The translations under genes were made by a program, and so were the position numbers. Shown piece after piece: positions 9,757 through 18,606 of a stretch of 64,000 nucleotides of DNA. Within the stretch, counting starts at the first letter, position 1. The number at the start of each line of letters is the position of its first letter. The notes under the pieces were generated by a model. That model was not told the origin of the DNA and did no database searches. It saw nothing but the letters and a program-made list of their open reading frames with translations. The stretch lies in the NCBI RefSeq assembly GCF_000964545.1, contig NZ_BBVD01000009.1, forward strand, positions 62,001-126,000. The letters run 5' to 3'. This stretch comes from Comamonas thiooxydans. GTDB lineage: Bacteria; Pseudomonadota; Gammaproteobacteria; Burkholderiales; Burkholderiaceae_C.

Positions 9757-10109
9757 CGCAGGTACTCCAGCACGCAAGAGCGCTTGCTCTGTGCGTATTC
9801 CGCAATAGTGGGTACCAGCTTGCCAATGGCACCATCCTTGAAGCGGCCAGTGCGAACGGTTTGGGAACGCGGATCGGTCCAGGTGAAGAAGCCGATGCGC
9901 CTGATGGTGTTGAAGTACCAGTCGTAGAAGGACTCCGCATCTGCAGCGCTGTCGAACAGCAGCGTGACGGGAACCTCTACCACCACACGGCTTTGGCCCA
10001 CGCGCATCTTGGCAAGGCCTCGCTCCATATCGCTTTTGATGACGCCTGGATCGAACTCTTCGCCGGTGTCGTCCAGCAGGATGGTGAGATAGTCTGGTAG
10101 TTGCGCCAT
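9753..10109 (-). CDS. minor tail protein in the gpM position
   Basis: This 118-residue beta-rich protein (MAQLPDYLTILLDDTGEEFD; GRFKDGAIGKLV near the C-terminus) directly follows the tape measure gene. In lambda this place belongs to gpM, which helps start the tail tip complex. Size matches (lambda gpM has 109 residues). The assignment rests on order, size and general pattern. It overlaps the next gene by four bases. Confidence 0.65.
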   Translation of the reverse strand: MAQLPDYLTILLDDTGEEFDPGVIKSDMERGLAKMRVGQSRVVVEVPVTLLFDSAADAESFYDWYFNTIRRIGFFTWTDPRSQTVRTGRFKDGAIGKLVPTIAEYAQSKRSCVLEYLR

Positions 10110-10111
10110 GG

Positions 10112-13100
10112 TCAGGCCTCCTGCAAGTTAAAGCGCTGCCGGGTAGCGCGCGCCGTAACACCGCCACCGGCCATGTCTTCAGCAACGGCATTCAGAAACA
10201 ACTTGATGGCAACGCTGCCGTCTGCACGGTTTTGAGACTGGACCTGAGCCTGCACAGGGGCGCCTTGATTGATCACCTGCAAGTCAATGCGTACAGGGGA
10301 AGACTGCCCGCTGCCAGCGGGTGCAGAACCTGCCGACTGCAGTGGGGTCACATAGCCGTCGGCGCCGGCCATCATCAGGAACTGCTGATCACCGATGTTG
10401 AGCAGCTCAGGAATCTTTCTTTCATTGACCTCATAGAGGTTGCCTGCCGTCACAGGACCGCCATTGGCGCGACCGCCAGCCACCGGCCCCAGATCAACAC
10501 CGCTTACCGAGCCCCATCCCGAGACCGCCATGGTCTCCGCACCAGAAGCCTGTACGCCGGCAGCCTGCATGCCTCCGCCGAAAAGACTGGTCACACCAGA
10601 GATCAGCGTGCCCAACAGACCGCTACCTTTCGTTCCGCCCAGAATGGACACCATCTGTGCCCTGAGCTGGATCCGAATCAGATCGGAGATCACCGACTGG
10701 GAATAGTCCTTGAAAGAGGTCTTGCCAGTCATGGCAAATGAAACGGCGTTGTCTTCAAAGCCGCTGTACAAGCGGTTGAAGACACCAGCAGTTTGCTCGG
10801 CCACATTGGCCGCGCTGGCGGCGTAGTCGTCGAATGCTCGAGTGGCGCCATTGACCCAGTTGCTCTGGGCCTGACCGATGGCCTCAAACGTGCTGCTATA
10901 GCTGGCCTTGGCCTTGCGCTCGAATTCGTCAATCAGCGCGGCCTTTTCCTTGTAGTAGTTCTCCAGTTCGGCAGTAAGCTCGCCGCCTGCACGCACACGG
11001 GCCTGATCGCGGTCTCGGCTAAGGTCGTAACGTCGGCCGGCGTAGGCGTCCTCAATCTGGTTGATGCCGTTGAAGTACTCACGCTGACGCCCGCCCATAC
11101 CAACCAGTTGAACCTCACGACCCTGAGCGCGCTGCATGGTGGTCAGGTACTGCTCGGCCTCTGCACGAGCCTGGGCAATAGCCGTAGCCTGCTGAGCAAA
11201 AGGTTGCTTGGCCAACAGCACTGCCTGGGCCTGAATCAGGCGCTGTAGGCTAGCCTCAGTGCCGTCGTAGGCAGCGCCGATCTGCTTCCACTGCTGGGCG
11301 AAGTCGGGAGCCAGCGGAGAGTTTTCCGACAGCAGCTGATCGGTCAGCTTTCGCCCCTTACGGGCGTCTGCGAGCTTTTCCTGGGCCTGCAGGTCGGCCA
11401 AGGCCGCTTCGACATTCTTGCGGTGAGCGTCAGATAGCTTGAGACGGCCTGCTGCGACGTCGTTATCCAGCTTCGCACGGATCTTCTGGCTGTCAGTGAG
11501 CTCGCGCTCGACTTCAAGTTCCTTCTTGACCTCGTCCACCTTGGTGCGGATGCTAGCGATCAGGGACTCATACGCCGTCTGCTCTCTCTTGGCGCTTGCG
11601 GCTGCACCCTTGTCCTTGTACTGCTCCTCGGTGGCTTTCTGGAGCTGAAGGTATTCTTGCTCAACCCGATTCTTGGCTTTTGGGTCGTCGCCAACTGCTT
11701 TGAGCTTGTTTTGATACTCGGTCTCGAGCTTGAGCAGTGCCTTTTTCTTCTTTGCCTGGTTGTCGGCATGCTGATCGAGAAGGGCCTCCCATTTTTCCGT
11801 CGCCTTCAGGTTGACGGCACGGGCACTCTCTGCGGCTGCCGTTTCCTTCTCAGTGGCTTGCTGCTTGCGGAGCACTTCGAGATGCGCCTCTGCAGCAGCA
11901 AGCTTCGGCTTGATACTGGCATTCCACGGGGACTTATCCGCCAGCATTCGGAGGTTGTCGACCGTCTCCTGCTGCTTTTTAAGCAAGTCATCGGTAGCAG
12001 ACTCCCGGCCAACGCTCTTGATGAGATCCCAGACGTCCTTGATGGCGTCCTTGATGGCGATCCAGCTTCGCTCGACCAGGCCCAGATGCTTCACCATCTC
12101 GTCGGACCGAGAAACCAGCGAATCCGCAAACGCCTTCTGCGCTACCTGGGCTGCTTCCGTAGTGCGACCTTGATCTTCCAGCGCCTTGATCTGCAGATAG
12201 ACCGACGAGGTGAGATAGTTGGTGCCCTCGTTCAGCTTGAGAGTTGCCTTCAGAGGCTCGTTTTGGAGGCTGCCAAATTTTTCGGCGGTTTTGTCAACAG
12301 CCGTGCCTGTAGCCCGCTCCCAGCGAATCGCAGCTTCCGAGTAGTCACGCAGCTGGTCGCCACCGCGCACGCCTGCCGCCACCATGGCAGTAATTGCTTC
12401 AACGGCCTTGCCATGGGTGCCGATCACCCCATCAATGCTTGTGGCATAGGAGCGCATTTGCCCCATGGTGACGCCAGAAGCATTGCCCGACTCAATCACC
12501 GCCGCACGCATGCGGTCTGCTTCACGGCTGCCATGGTAATAAGCAAGAGCCAAGACGCCGACTGCACCAGCAGCAACCGTATAGGGATTGACCAAGCCGA
12601 GTATGTAGCCGGCCAATGCCTTTGCGGCTGCCCCAGTGCCGCCGAACATATCCTTGAGCTGGCCGCCCTGCTGCAGCAGCACTGTCAGCGGCTGTTGCCC
12701 ACCCTGCAGGGAAACGACGATATCGGTGAACTGCGCGGGCACCATGCGCATCGCCGCTGCCGTCTGGGCTGCGCTGACCCCGGTGGCCCCGAAAGACTTC
12801 TCGGCCTGCCGCAGCTGGGCGATCATGGGCGCGGCCTGGGAGGACAGCCCACGCTCGGCAGCCTGCATTTCCAGAATGTCAGCAGTAGTCTTGCCAATCT
12901 GGCTCGAGCGGTCCTGCAATGACTTCAAAAAGGCATTGTCAGAGGCGACCTTTTTTTCAGCCGCCTCCTGCTGATGCAGCGCATTGACCCAGAAGTCCAC
13001 ATAACCAGCATCCGTGGCCAGCTTCTTCGCGGACTGATGCTGGGCCTCAAACAGCGCCGTGGCGCTCATGCGCTGCTCGGCGCCGCTGGCCTCGACCAAG

Positions 13101-13270
13101 GACTCGCGCCAGCCATTGACATAGACCGAGGAATCAACCAGGCGCTTGGCACCAGCAGTCTGAACGTCAAACAGCCCTGTGACCGTTTTGCGCGAACGCG
13201 CAACGACCTCTGCCAGCTCGGCATCATCACCCGAGATGACGAATTTAAGGAACTGCACGCTCTCGCTCAT
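10112..13270 (-). CDS. H: tail length tape measure protein
   Basis: This 1,052-residue protein sets tail length and is ejected during infection. It is the longest gene before the tip genes and directly follows the G/GT chaperone region. It is largely helical, with hydrophobic segments near residues 205-250 (LAGYILGLVNPYTVAAGAVG). A long charged coiled coil lies at about 440-720 and a Gly-rich C-terminal domain follows, as in lambda-family tape measures. Lambda gpH has 853 residues, so a somewhat longer tail is expected. Confidence 0.88.
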   Translation of the reverse strand: MSESVQFLKFVISGDDAELAEVVARSRKTVTGLFDVQTAGAKRLVDSSVYVNGWRESLVEASGAEQRMSATALFEAQHQSAKKLATDAGYVDFWVNALHQQEAAEKKVASDNAFLKSLQDRSSQIGKTTADILEMQAAERGLSSQAAPMIAQLRQAEKSFGATGVSAAQTAAAMRMVPAQFTDIVVSLQGGQQPLTVLLQQGGQLKDMFGGTGAAAKALAGYILGLVNPYTVAAGAVGVLALAYYHGSREADRMRAAVIESGNASGVTMGQMRSYATSIDGVIGTHGKAVEAITAMVAAGVRGGDQLRDYSEAAIRWERATGTAVDKTAEKFGSLQNEPLKATLKLNEGTNYLTSSVYLQIKALEDQGRTTEAAQVAQKAFADSLVSRSDEMVKHLGLVERSWIAIKDAIKDVWDLIKSVGRESATDDLLKKQQETVDNLRMLADKSPWNASIKPKLAAAEAHLEVLRKQQATEKETAAAESARAVNLKATEKWEALLDQHADNQAKKKKALLKLETEYQNKLKAVGDDPKAKNRVEQEYLQLQKATEEQYKDKGAAASAKREQTAYESLIASIRTKVDEVKKELEVERELTDSQKIRAKLDNDVAAGRLKLSDAHRKNVEAALADLQAQEKLADARKGRKLTDQLLSENSPLAPDFAQQWKQIGAAYDGTEASLQRLIQAQAVLLAKQPFAQQATAIAQARAEAEQYLTTMQRAQGREVQLVGMGGRQREYFNGINQIEDAYAGRRYDLSRDRDQARVRAGGELTAELENYYKEKAALIDEFERKAKASYSSTFEAIGQAQSNWVNGATRAFDDYAASAANVAEQTAGVFNRLYSGFEDNAVSFAMTGKTSFKDYSQSVISDLIRIQLRAQMVSILGGTKGSGLLGTLISGVTSLFGGGMQAAGVQASGAETMAVSGWGSVSGVDLGPVAGGRANGGPVTAGNLYEVNERKIPELLNIGDQQFLMMAGADGYVTPLQSAGSAPAGSGQSSPVRIDLQVINQGAPVQAQVQSQNRADGSVAIKLFLNAVAEDMAGGGVTARATRQRFNLQEA

Positions 13271-13279
13271 GCTTGCACC

Positions 13280-14199
13280 TCAACGGCGACGCTTTGCGCG
13301 TCTACGGAGCATGCTTGACAAAGCACCACTGACGCGGTCACGGCGCTCAGCAGCCTGCTCTGGGGTTTCATTTGCACTGCCAGGTGCTGCAGCCATGGGG
13401 TCCGTGGCCGTGGCCAGCTCTGCGCAGTACGAGCACGAGAGCTGCCGCAGGGTTGCACTCTCCCAGGGCGATAGCCGCAGACCTGTAACCTGCTGCCAGG
13501 CACTGATCTGCGAATAGCCAATCGGCACCAGGCCCATGCCGTTGTGCTCTGCCGGGCCAAAATCCCAGAGGTACTCGAGCAGATACGCAGCAGGGCCGGC
13601 GTCAGGCACATCGTGCGTGCGGCCTTCCTCTGCCAGTTTCTGGCGGCGTGTGAGCGGTGGTTCTTCACTGCGGCTGGATTTCTTGGATGGAGTCGACGGC
13701 TTGAGCGTGGCGCTGAGCCACGCCAGGGTGCGAACATGCAGCGTCAGGCGTTGGCTGCACCCTTGCAAAAATTTGCCCAGTCACCTGCAAAGGCGTTGAC
13801 CTGGTCGGTGATGTAGCCACACGATGGGTCGGCAAACAGGCCGCGCAGAAACTCGCGCTGCGTCTGCCCTTCAAAGTCGAAGCCCGTGATGCCTTCAACC
13901 AAATCGGCCAGTAGATCGGCACCATTTGCATGGCGCTCTTCCTCCGACAGGTCGCGTGGTCGCCCATCACCTCCAGCCTGGCGCAGCAATTCGAGGATGC
14001 GTTGCTTGGCGGCCAGTTGCGCCTTGCGATGCTGCTCGGAGCCGGGACCGTAGATCGTGACGAGGACAGGCTGAGGCATTACTTCCCCGCCAGCCTCGAC
14101 CGCTTCTGGGGTGTACATCATCGGAATACCACGCACATCCTTGAGGTGCAGGGTTCCGGTTTGGACAGTCTGGAGGGAGGCACGCTTGATGAGACCCAT
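13280..14199 (-). CDS. GT: GT tail assembly chaperone made by -1 frameshift
   Basis: Shifting back one base at 13768-13774 joins 144 G codons to a 162-codon frame that has no good start of its own and begins TTG-CAA exactly at the slip site. The fusion is 306 residues; lambda GT is 279. The T part contains YLWDFGPAEHNGMGLVPIGY and a later WESATLRQLSCSYCAELA, typical of tail chaperone T domains, which recruit tube subunits to the tape measure. The T frame ends ten bases before the tape measure start. Confidence 0.8.
13744..14199 (-). CDS. G: tail assembly chaperone, short G-like product
   Basis: This 151-residue protein lies between the tail tube gene and the tape measure gene, the place of lambda gpG (140 residues). 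It is an acidic helical protein (ILELLRQAGGDGRPRDLSEE). Its last codons carry a -1 slippery sequence, so a fraction of ribosomes should make a longer G-T fusion. G-type chaperones coat the tape measure protein before the tube is assembled. Confidence 0.8.
   Translation of the reverse strand: MGLIKRASLQTVQTGTLHLKDVRGIPMMYTPEAVEAGGEVMPQPVLVTIYGPGSEQHRKAQLAAKQRILELLRQAGGDGRPRDLSEEERHANGADLLADLVEGITGFDFEGQTQREFLRGLFADPSCGYITDQVNAFAGDWANFCKGAANA
13768..13774 (-). other. programmed -1 frameshift slippery heptamer
   Basis: On the coding strand the heptamer reads A-AAT-TTT in the G frame (codons GCA AAT TTT TGC). It fits the X-XXY-YYZ rule for simultaneous slippage of two tRNAs. It lies eight codons before the G stop. 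The -1 frame is open for 162 codons from this point. Confidence 0.78.
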
Positions 14200-14243
14200 G
14201 TCTATTTCCTTGAATCTTTATGAAAGTGAGTGCGACAAATCGA

Positions 14244-14915
14244 TCAGGGCACGGCAACGAAGCTGGCTGTCACGGTGACGGCGGCGGTGACCTGTGTGTC
14301 CACGCGCGGGTTGTCCGTGCTGTCGTCGCTCCACTTATCGAAGGCATAGCCGGCAGCAGCCTTGGCAGTGACAGGCGTACCGCTGCCACCTTCGGCCACT
14401 GTCTGAGTGGCCACACCCAGAATGGAGCCGTTGATGCCGGCCTCATACTTGAGCTGGAAGGTTTGAGGCTCGACCTCGAAGATGTCGCTGTCGATTTCCA
14501 GCACTGCGGTCTTGCCAGTAATGCTGTCCACGCCGCCGACATTGGTCTTGAAAGACATGCACTGCGCAGTGAAGTAGTGGCAGGTGCCATCTTGCAGACG
14601 GATGCAGTAGCTGAAGCTGTCATCGGATTCAGAGGCCGCAGCCATCAGCTTCTGGCCGGCATCGTTCTTGGAACGGGCCATGGGCAGAGTGATGGCACCT
14701 TCATCGAACGATCCCTTGCGCTTGTTGGTGCGTCGCGTGGAAACAGGGTTGTGAGTGACCTTGCTGTATTCGCGACCGAATTCACCCAGGTCGGTGATTT
14801 CAGCAACTTCGGTCCATTGCAGGGCTTTGTAGCCGGCAGGGGTGTATTCGGCAGGGCGATTGGGGCAGACACGCAGGGTGCTGCCGGCAGAGGTTTGGAC
14901 GTCTTCGGAGCTCAT
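14244..14915 (-). CDS. V: major tail tube protein with InlB-like C-terminal domain
   Basis: This 223-residue protein occupies the gpV place, just before G/GT. Residues 1-150 are the tube domain (ITDLGEFGREYSKVTHNPVS). Residues about 155-221 match the divergent InlB B-repeat pattern: QTVAEGGSGTPVTAKAAAGY, then AFDKWSDDST and NPRVDTQVTAAVTVTASF. Lambda gpV also ends in an exposed Ig-like domain, but of another family. The added domain should decorate the tail surface and could bind carbohydrate or the cell surface (inference). Confidence 0.85.
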   Translation of the reverse strand: MSSEDVQTSAGSTLRVCPNRPAEYTPAGYKALQWTEVAEITDLGEFGREYSKVTHNPVSTRRTNKRKGSFDEGAITLPMARSKNDAGQKLMAAASESDDSFSYCIRLQDGTCHYFTAQCMSFKTNVGGVDSITGKTAVLEIDSDIFEVEPQTFQLKYEAGINGSILGVATQTVAEGGSGTPVTAKAAAGYAFDKWSDDSTDNPRVDTQVTAAVTVTASFVAVP

Positions 14916-14940
14916 GGCGAATTCCTTTCAAATGGGGTGA

Positions 14941-15414
14941 TCAGTTGCCCAGGGCGCGCGGGCGCCCCTCGGCGGTGAAATAGCGGAAGATCCAGCCGAT
15001 ACGGATGCGATAGACGGGATCGGCGCCGCGGTCGTCGTGCTGCGGCCGTGTACCCCTCAAGCGAGGCCTGCCGTCCAGCAAGCAATCAAGCTCGGTAGGC
15101 CCATCAGGGAACAGCGCCTCTTCGACCTGAGCCATCAACTCGCTGGCGCGCTTGAGGTAGTCGCCGCCGCCCTTGACCAGGCAGCCGACCTCCACAATCA
15201 AGTCCCGCTGAAGCGTGGCGCGACCACCAGATCCCATGGTCTTGCGATCGATCTCTTCATCGCTGACCTCGATCTCGATCGCTGGCAGAGACGATGTCGG
15301 CAGGTTGTTGAGCCCTTCGACACGGACACGTGAGCCGGCATCGGTGTTGGCAGCCAAAAGCACGGCCTGCAGTGACTCGAGGATCTGAAGCTGCAGGTGA
15401 TTGGGTTTAGCCAT
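14941..15414 (-). CDS. U: tail terminator-like protein, gpU position
   Basis: This 157-residue protein lies between the FII-like and tube genes. It has the layout of tail terminators: an N-terminal helix (LQILESLQAVLLAANTDAGS), a middle beta region (LPAIEIEVSDEEIDRK) and a C-terminus ending YRIRIGWIFRYFTAEGRPRA. Such proteins cap the finished tube and join it to the head. Its start overlaps the upstream gene by eight bases. Confidence 0.68.
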   Translation of the reverse strand: MAKPNHLQLQILESLQAVLLAANTDAGSRVRVEGLNNLPTSSLPAIEIEVSDEEIDRKTMGSGGRATLQRDLIVEVGCLVKGGGDYLKRASELMAQVEEALFPDGPTELDCLLDGRPRLRGTRPQHDDRGADPVYRIRIGWIFRYFTAEGRPRALGN

Positions 15415-15742
15415 TGCCGCCCCTTCGCAGAAGCACCGTGGCCCAGCCCGAGCTGTCAGCGACCACGGGCTCGATCACCTCCCATTCCTGGCCGTTGATC
15501 ACCAGCACGTCACCTTCTTCAAGGCCAGGCGCGGAGGCCAGTGGCAGGCTGCAGCTCGGCTCAAACTGCCCAACCCCCAAGCCGTCATGGGGCTTGCTGT
15601 CGAAGATGACAGCGAACGGCGCTCCGCCGAGCCAAGTTGCAGTGGCATTGGCCAGCACCCCGAGCACGGAGGTGTTGATGAGCTGCTCGACGCCCGCAAA
15701 GGGCGCGAGGCTGGTATGGGCCTGGGGGTTGAAGGGCTGCAT
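15407..15742 (-). CDS. head-tail attachment protein, gpFII-like
   Basis: This 111-residue protein follows the major capsid gene. Its pattern (FAVIFDSKPHDGLGVGQFEP; GDVLVINGQEWEVIEPVV) matches phage head-tail attachment proteins of the FII type, which form the bottom of the connector. Lambda gpFII has 117 residues. There is no separate FI or Z gene between E and this gene; a Z-like gene appears upstream of the terminase instead. Confidence 0.7.
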   Translation of the reverse strand: MQPFNPQAHTSLAPFAGVEQLINTSVLGVLANATATWLGGAPFAVIFDSKPHDGLGVGQFEPSCSLPLASAPGLEEGDVLVINGQEWEVIEPVVADSSGWATVLLRRGGNG

Positions 15743-15752
15743 GGCCTACCCG

Positions 15753-16793
15753 TCAGGCTCGCTTAGCGCGCTGCAGCATTGCAGGACGGGTGCACATCAT
15801 CAGCGGGTAGCTGTACACCTCGGGCTTTACCCATGCTTGGCGCTCGTTGTCGGGCACCACCATGGCATACACATCCTGACCAGGCGTGTTCACAAAAGGA
15901 AGGAACTCCGCAGGAGAGAAGCCGGAAATGAAGGCGTCAGGTGCACCCACTGGGAAGAAGCGGCACTTGTCCGTACCCACTGCAACGGTACTGCCGTCAT
16001 CCGTGCCACGGTAGTTCACAAACAAAATGTTGCCGTAGGTGAACGAGCCATAAGCCTGACCTACGCTGTTACGCAGATCGCCGGCTTCCTGCTGGTTCAG
16101 GTAGGTGCCGCGCGTTTCCTTGTTCTGGGTCAGATCATCGAAGAAGTTGTCGCCGCACAGGCCCACAACATAGGTCTGTCCGTTGATCCAGGCTCCAGCC
16201 GACGCCTTGACCATGTTGCGAATGATCTGGTTGCACTTCTTGCGGATCTCACCGCCTTCAGCCGTGGCGTTGGCGAAGTCGAAGTTGATCTCGGCAGGCT
16301 GCGCAATACCAAAGGCATCAAACCAGTTGAACAACTCGCTGCCATCGGCATCCAGCACCCGGCCTTGAACAGCGCCCAGGCGCATGTTTTCATGGGTCAG
16401 CTCGACAGCAGCACGCAGGCCGGTCTTGCCGTTCATGATGTCACCCACTTCCTTTTGCACCGCCAGGAGCTCGCTGTCGGTACCGAAGGCGCGGATGCCA
16501 TCAATTTCAGCGGCATTCAAAGTCTTGCCGCGGGCGATTCGCACAGAGCGGAAATCACGCATGGTGCGCTTTTCGCCCTTCGCTTGCTCGATGGGAGCGC
16601 CACGCTCGCTGGTTTGAATCAGCGAGAGCACACCACCCTTGTCTTCCACCGAAATGGTGGCCGTGCGAACGCGCTTAGGCGTGAAGATACCCAGGCCGCC
16701 CAGATATTGGGGCACATAGGGTGCGTTCTGAATTGCCACCGAGAGCTCCACCATCTGGAAAGCGTTGTGGCGGAAGATGTCCATGTGAGCCAT
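15753..16793 (-). CDS. E: major capsid protein, gpE family
   Basis: This 346-residue protein forms the icosahedral shell. It matches lambda gpE in length (341) and pattern: MAHMDIFRHNAFQMVELSVA near the start, YLGGLGIFTPKRVRTATISV, and a later LFNWFDAFGIAQPAEINFDF. The ribosome site AAGGAG lies just before the start. It follows the decoration protein gene, as in lambda D-E. Confidence 0.92.
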   Translation of the reverse strand: MAHMDIFRHNAFQMVELSVAIQNAPYVPQYLGGLGIFTPKRVRTATISVEDKGGVLSLIQTSERGAPIEQAKGEKRTMRDFRSVRIARGKTLNAAEIDGIRAFGTDSELLAVQKEVGDIMNGKTGLRAAVELTHENMRLGAVQGRVLDADGSELFNWFDAFGIAQPAEINFDFANATAEGGEIRKKCNQIIRNMVKASAGAWINGQTYVVGLCGDNFFDDLTQNKETRGTYLNQQEAGDLRNSVGQAYGSFTYGNILFVNYRGTDDGSTVAVGTDKCRFFPVGAPDAFISGFSPAEFLPFVNTPGQDVYAMVVPDNERQAWVKPEVYSYPLMMCTRPAMLQRAKRA

Positions 16794-16822
16794 GAGTGCT
16801 CCTTTTCCTTTCCGCGCGCCGA

Positions 16823-17188
16823 TCAGCGCGCAACAATGCCCAACACGGCCAGGTCAGCCAGGGCAGTGGTTGTCTGTTCAGGGGTGATGCCAGCGGGATA
16901 GATCAGCTCACTGGCTTGCACTTCGCTGTCGCGTGCGGTAACCACGCCGGGCTTGTCGGCATCAGTGGCGTCCACGCCCGCGTACAGCACGGCAGCAGCC
17001 TTTTCGCTGCCGTCATTGCCGGCCGGGTTGAGCGGGCCATACTTATCGGTAGCGGTCACTTTGCCCAGAACTGCACCAGGCAAGTAAATGTGGCCAGCCT
17101 CCAAGGTCACCACTTCGCGCGAGCGAGTGCCGTTAGCCTCGCTGACCAGGTAGCCCGCATTGCGGGGGCCTTCTGTAAGAATCGTCAT
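16823..17188 (-). CDS. D: head decoration protein, gpD-like
   Basis: This 121-residue protein starts MTILTEGPRNAGYLVSEANG, a typical start of lambda D family trimers that clamp the expanded capsid. Residues 30-40 (AGHIYLPGAVLGKV) match the family core. Lambda gpD has 110 residues. It lies between the protease/scaffold gene and gene E, as in lambda. Confidence 0.88.
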   Translation of the reverse strand: MTILTEGPRNAGYLVSEANGTRSREVVTLEAGHIYLPGAVLGKVTATDKYGPLNPAGNDGSEKAAAVLYAGVDATDADKPGVVTARDSEVQASELIYPAGITPEQTTTALADLAVLGIVAR

Positions 17189-17220
17189 GCTTTGGGTCCT
17201 CTACTTTTCAGACTTCAGCG

Positions 17221-17655
17221 TTACTTAGTGCCGAAGACACCAGCCCAGCTGCTCTGGATAGCACCGCTATCCATGCCCTGATCGCCGTTCTTGGCCTCGA
17301 CACCCGACACAGCAGGGTTGCCCATGGCTGCCATGTGCTTGGAGAATTCGGACGCACCACCAGCTGCGGCCGGAGCTGCAGGAGCAACGGTCTGTGGCGC
17401 GGCATCCAGAAAGCCCTTTGCCTGTTCGGCAGTCAGGCCGGTGTCGATGCACTGGCGTGTGATGGCTGGATTGGCGGATGCGTTGGGATGACCCAGGATG
17501 GCGCTTACACGCGCACGCTCCGCGGCAGCACCTTCAGCGCGAACGGCATCCACGGATGCTTGCGCAGGTACAGCAGCTGAAGCGGCAGGAGCCGCCGAAG
17601 TGGTGGCAGAGAGGTTTGCGGGCTGGTTGCCCGCCTCGGGTGCGGTGCTGCTCAT
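17221..17655 (-). CDS. internal-start capsid scaffold, Nu3-like
   Basis: Inside the protease gene, in the same frame, an ATG at 17655 (MSSTAPEAGNQPANL) follows a perfect AAGGAG with a five-base spacer. Translation from it would give 144 residues: a flexible Ala/Pro-rich stretch, a helix (VDAVRAEGAAAERARVSAIL) and a C-terminal tail. Lambda makes its scaffold Nu3 (132 residues) from the same kind of internal start in gene C. The scaffold is expected to be degraded by the full-length protease. Confidence 0.75.
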   Translation of the reverse strand: MSSTAPEAGNQPANLSATTSAAPAASAAVPAQASVDAVRAEGAAAERARVSAILGHPNASANPAITRQCIDTGLTAEQAKGFLDAAPQTVAPAAPAAAGGASEFSKHMAAMGNPAVSGVEAKNGDQGMDSGAIQSSWAGVFGTK

Positions 17656-18606
17656 GATTGCTCCTTTCGAGACAGCGGTGCCGTGGGCGGGCTGCCCACC
17701 AGCGGGATACGTCCGCGCACGACGCGCAGACAATTCGGTAATCAGGGAGTCGGTCGTGCTGATGCGGCTGGCCAGGCCCGCTGCAATGGCTGCCTGGCCA
17801 CGGAAGACGGCCGCGCCGGTGTCACGAATGGCTTGCTCACTCAGGCCGCGATGTTTCGAGACCGCCTGCACAAACATCGTGTAGAGGCCCTCGATATCGG
17901 CCTGTAGGTGCTCACGTACTGCAACCGGCAAAGGCTCATAAGGGTTGCCGTCGACCTTGTGTGAACCGGCGAAGATGTGAGTGACCTGAATGCCCTCGTT
18001 CGCAAGGGCACGGGAAAAGTCCACATGCCGCATCACCACACCGATGGATCCGGCATAGCCCGTAGAGGTGATGACCACCTCGTCCGCAGCGCTTGCGCCC
18101 AGGTATCCGGCGCTGGCTGCCATACCGTCGGCAATAGCAACGATGGGCTTGCGGCCTCGCATGTCGAAGATGCGCTGGCCGTATTCAAAAGCACCTGCCA
18201 CTTCGCCGCCTGGCGTGTCATAGACCTGCAAGATGGCATGCACATCAGGATGTGCCATGGCGTCTTCCATGTCGGCAGCCATATCGTTGTAGCCAATGAG
18301 CAGCGTGCTGTCGGCCTCCAGGCGTGTGCGATGTACCAATGCGCCCATGGCATTGACCACAGCGACACCATCCACCAGACGCCAGCCGCGATCTGTGCGC
18401 TGACCGCGCTTCGTGGTGAACATCTCCGGCGCAAGTTCGGCTTTCGCGGCTTCGCCCACCTGAATCAAGGGGGCAGATGTGCCAAGCACTCTCTGGCCAA
18501 CCCCGGCGATGATGGCGTCCAGCTTCTGGGGATGCATCAGCAGCGGGGTGTTGAAGACGCGCTGAGCGATGTGAGGATGAAAATTGAATGCGTTCATGGT
18601 TTTCAT
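17221..18606 (-). CDS. C: prohead protease, gpC / S49 family
   Basis: This 461-residue protein is an S49-type serine protease that matures the prohead. Ser165 lies in GMAASAGYLGAS and Lys217 in GSHKVDGNPYEPL, the Ser-Lys pair of this family. Residues about 75-290 form the protease domain. Residues from 318 on are Ala-rich and helical and form the scaffold part. An internal start at Met318 has its own ribosome site. The start overlaps the portal stop by four bases (ATGA). Confidence 0.88.
   Translation of the reverse strand: MKTMNAFNFHPHIAQRVFNTPLLMHPQKLDAIIAGVGQRVLGTSAPLIQVGEAAKAELAPEMFTTKRGQRTDRGWRLVDGVAVVNAMGALVHRTRLEADSTLLIGYNDMAADMEDAMAHPDVHAILQVYDTPGGEVAGAFEYGQRIFDMRGRKPIVAIADGMAASAGYLGASAADEVVITSTGYAGSIGVVMRHVDFSRALANEGIQVTHIFAGSHKVDGNPYEPLPVAVREHLQADIEGLYTMFVQAVSKHRGLSEQAIRDTGAAVFRGQAAIAAGLASRISTTDSLITELSARRARTYPAGGQPAHGTAVSKGAIMSSTAPEAGNQPANLSATTSAAPAASAAVPAQASVDAVRAEGAAAERARVSAILGHPNASANPAITRQCIDTGLTAEQAKGFLDAAPQTVAPAAPAAAGGASEFSKHMAAMGNPAVSGVEAKNGDQGMDSGAIQSSWAGVFGTK

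Noticed and set aside
9757..10191. In-frame extension of the L-like gene
   Set aside because: It lies antiphase over the whole M-like gene and reads as non-coding; the ATG at 9756 overlaps the upstream stop as usual in this operon.
13280..13768. Separate T gene with its own TTG start
   Set aside because: The TTG lies exactly at the slippery site and lacks a ribosome site; frameshift from G explains it better.
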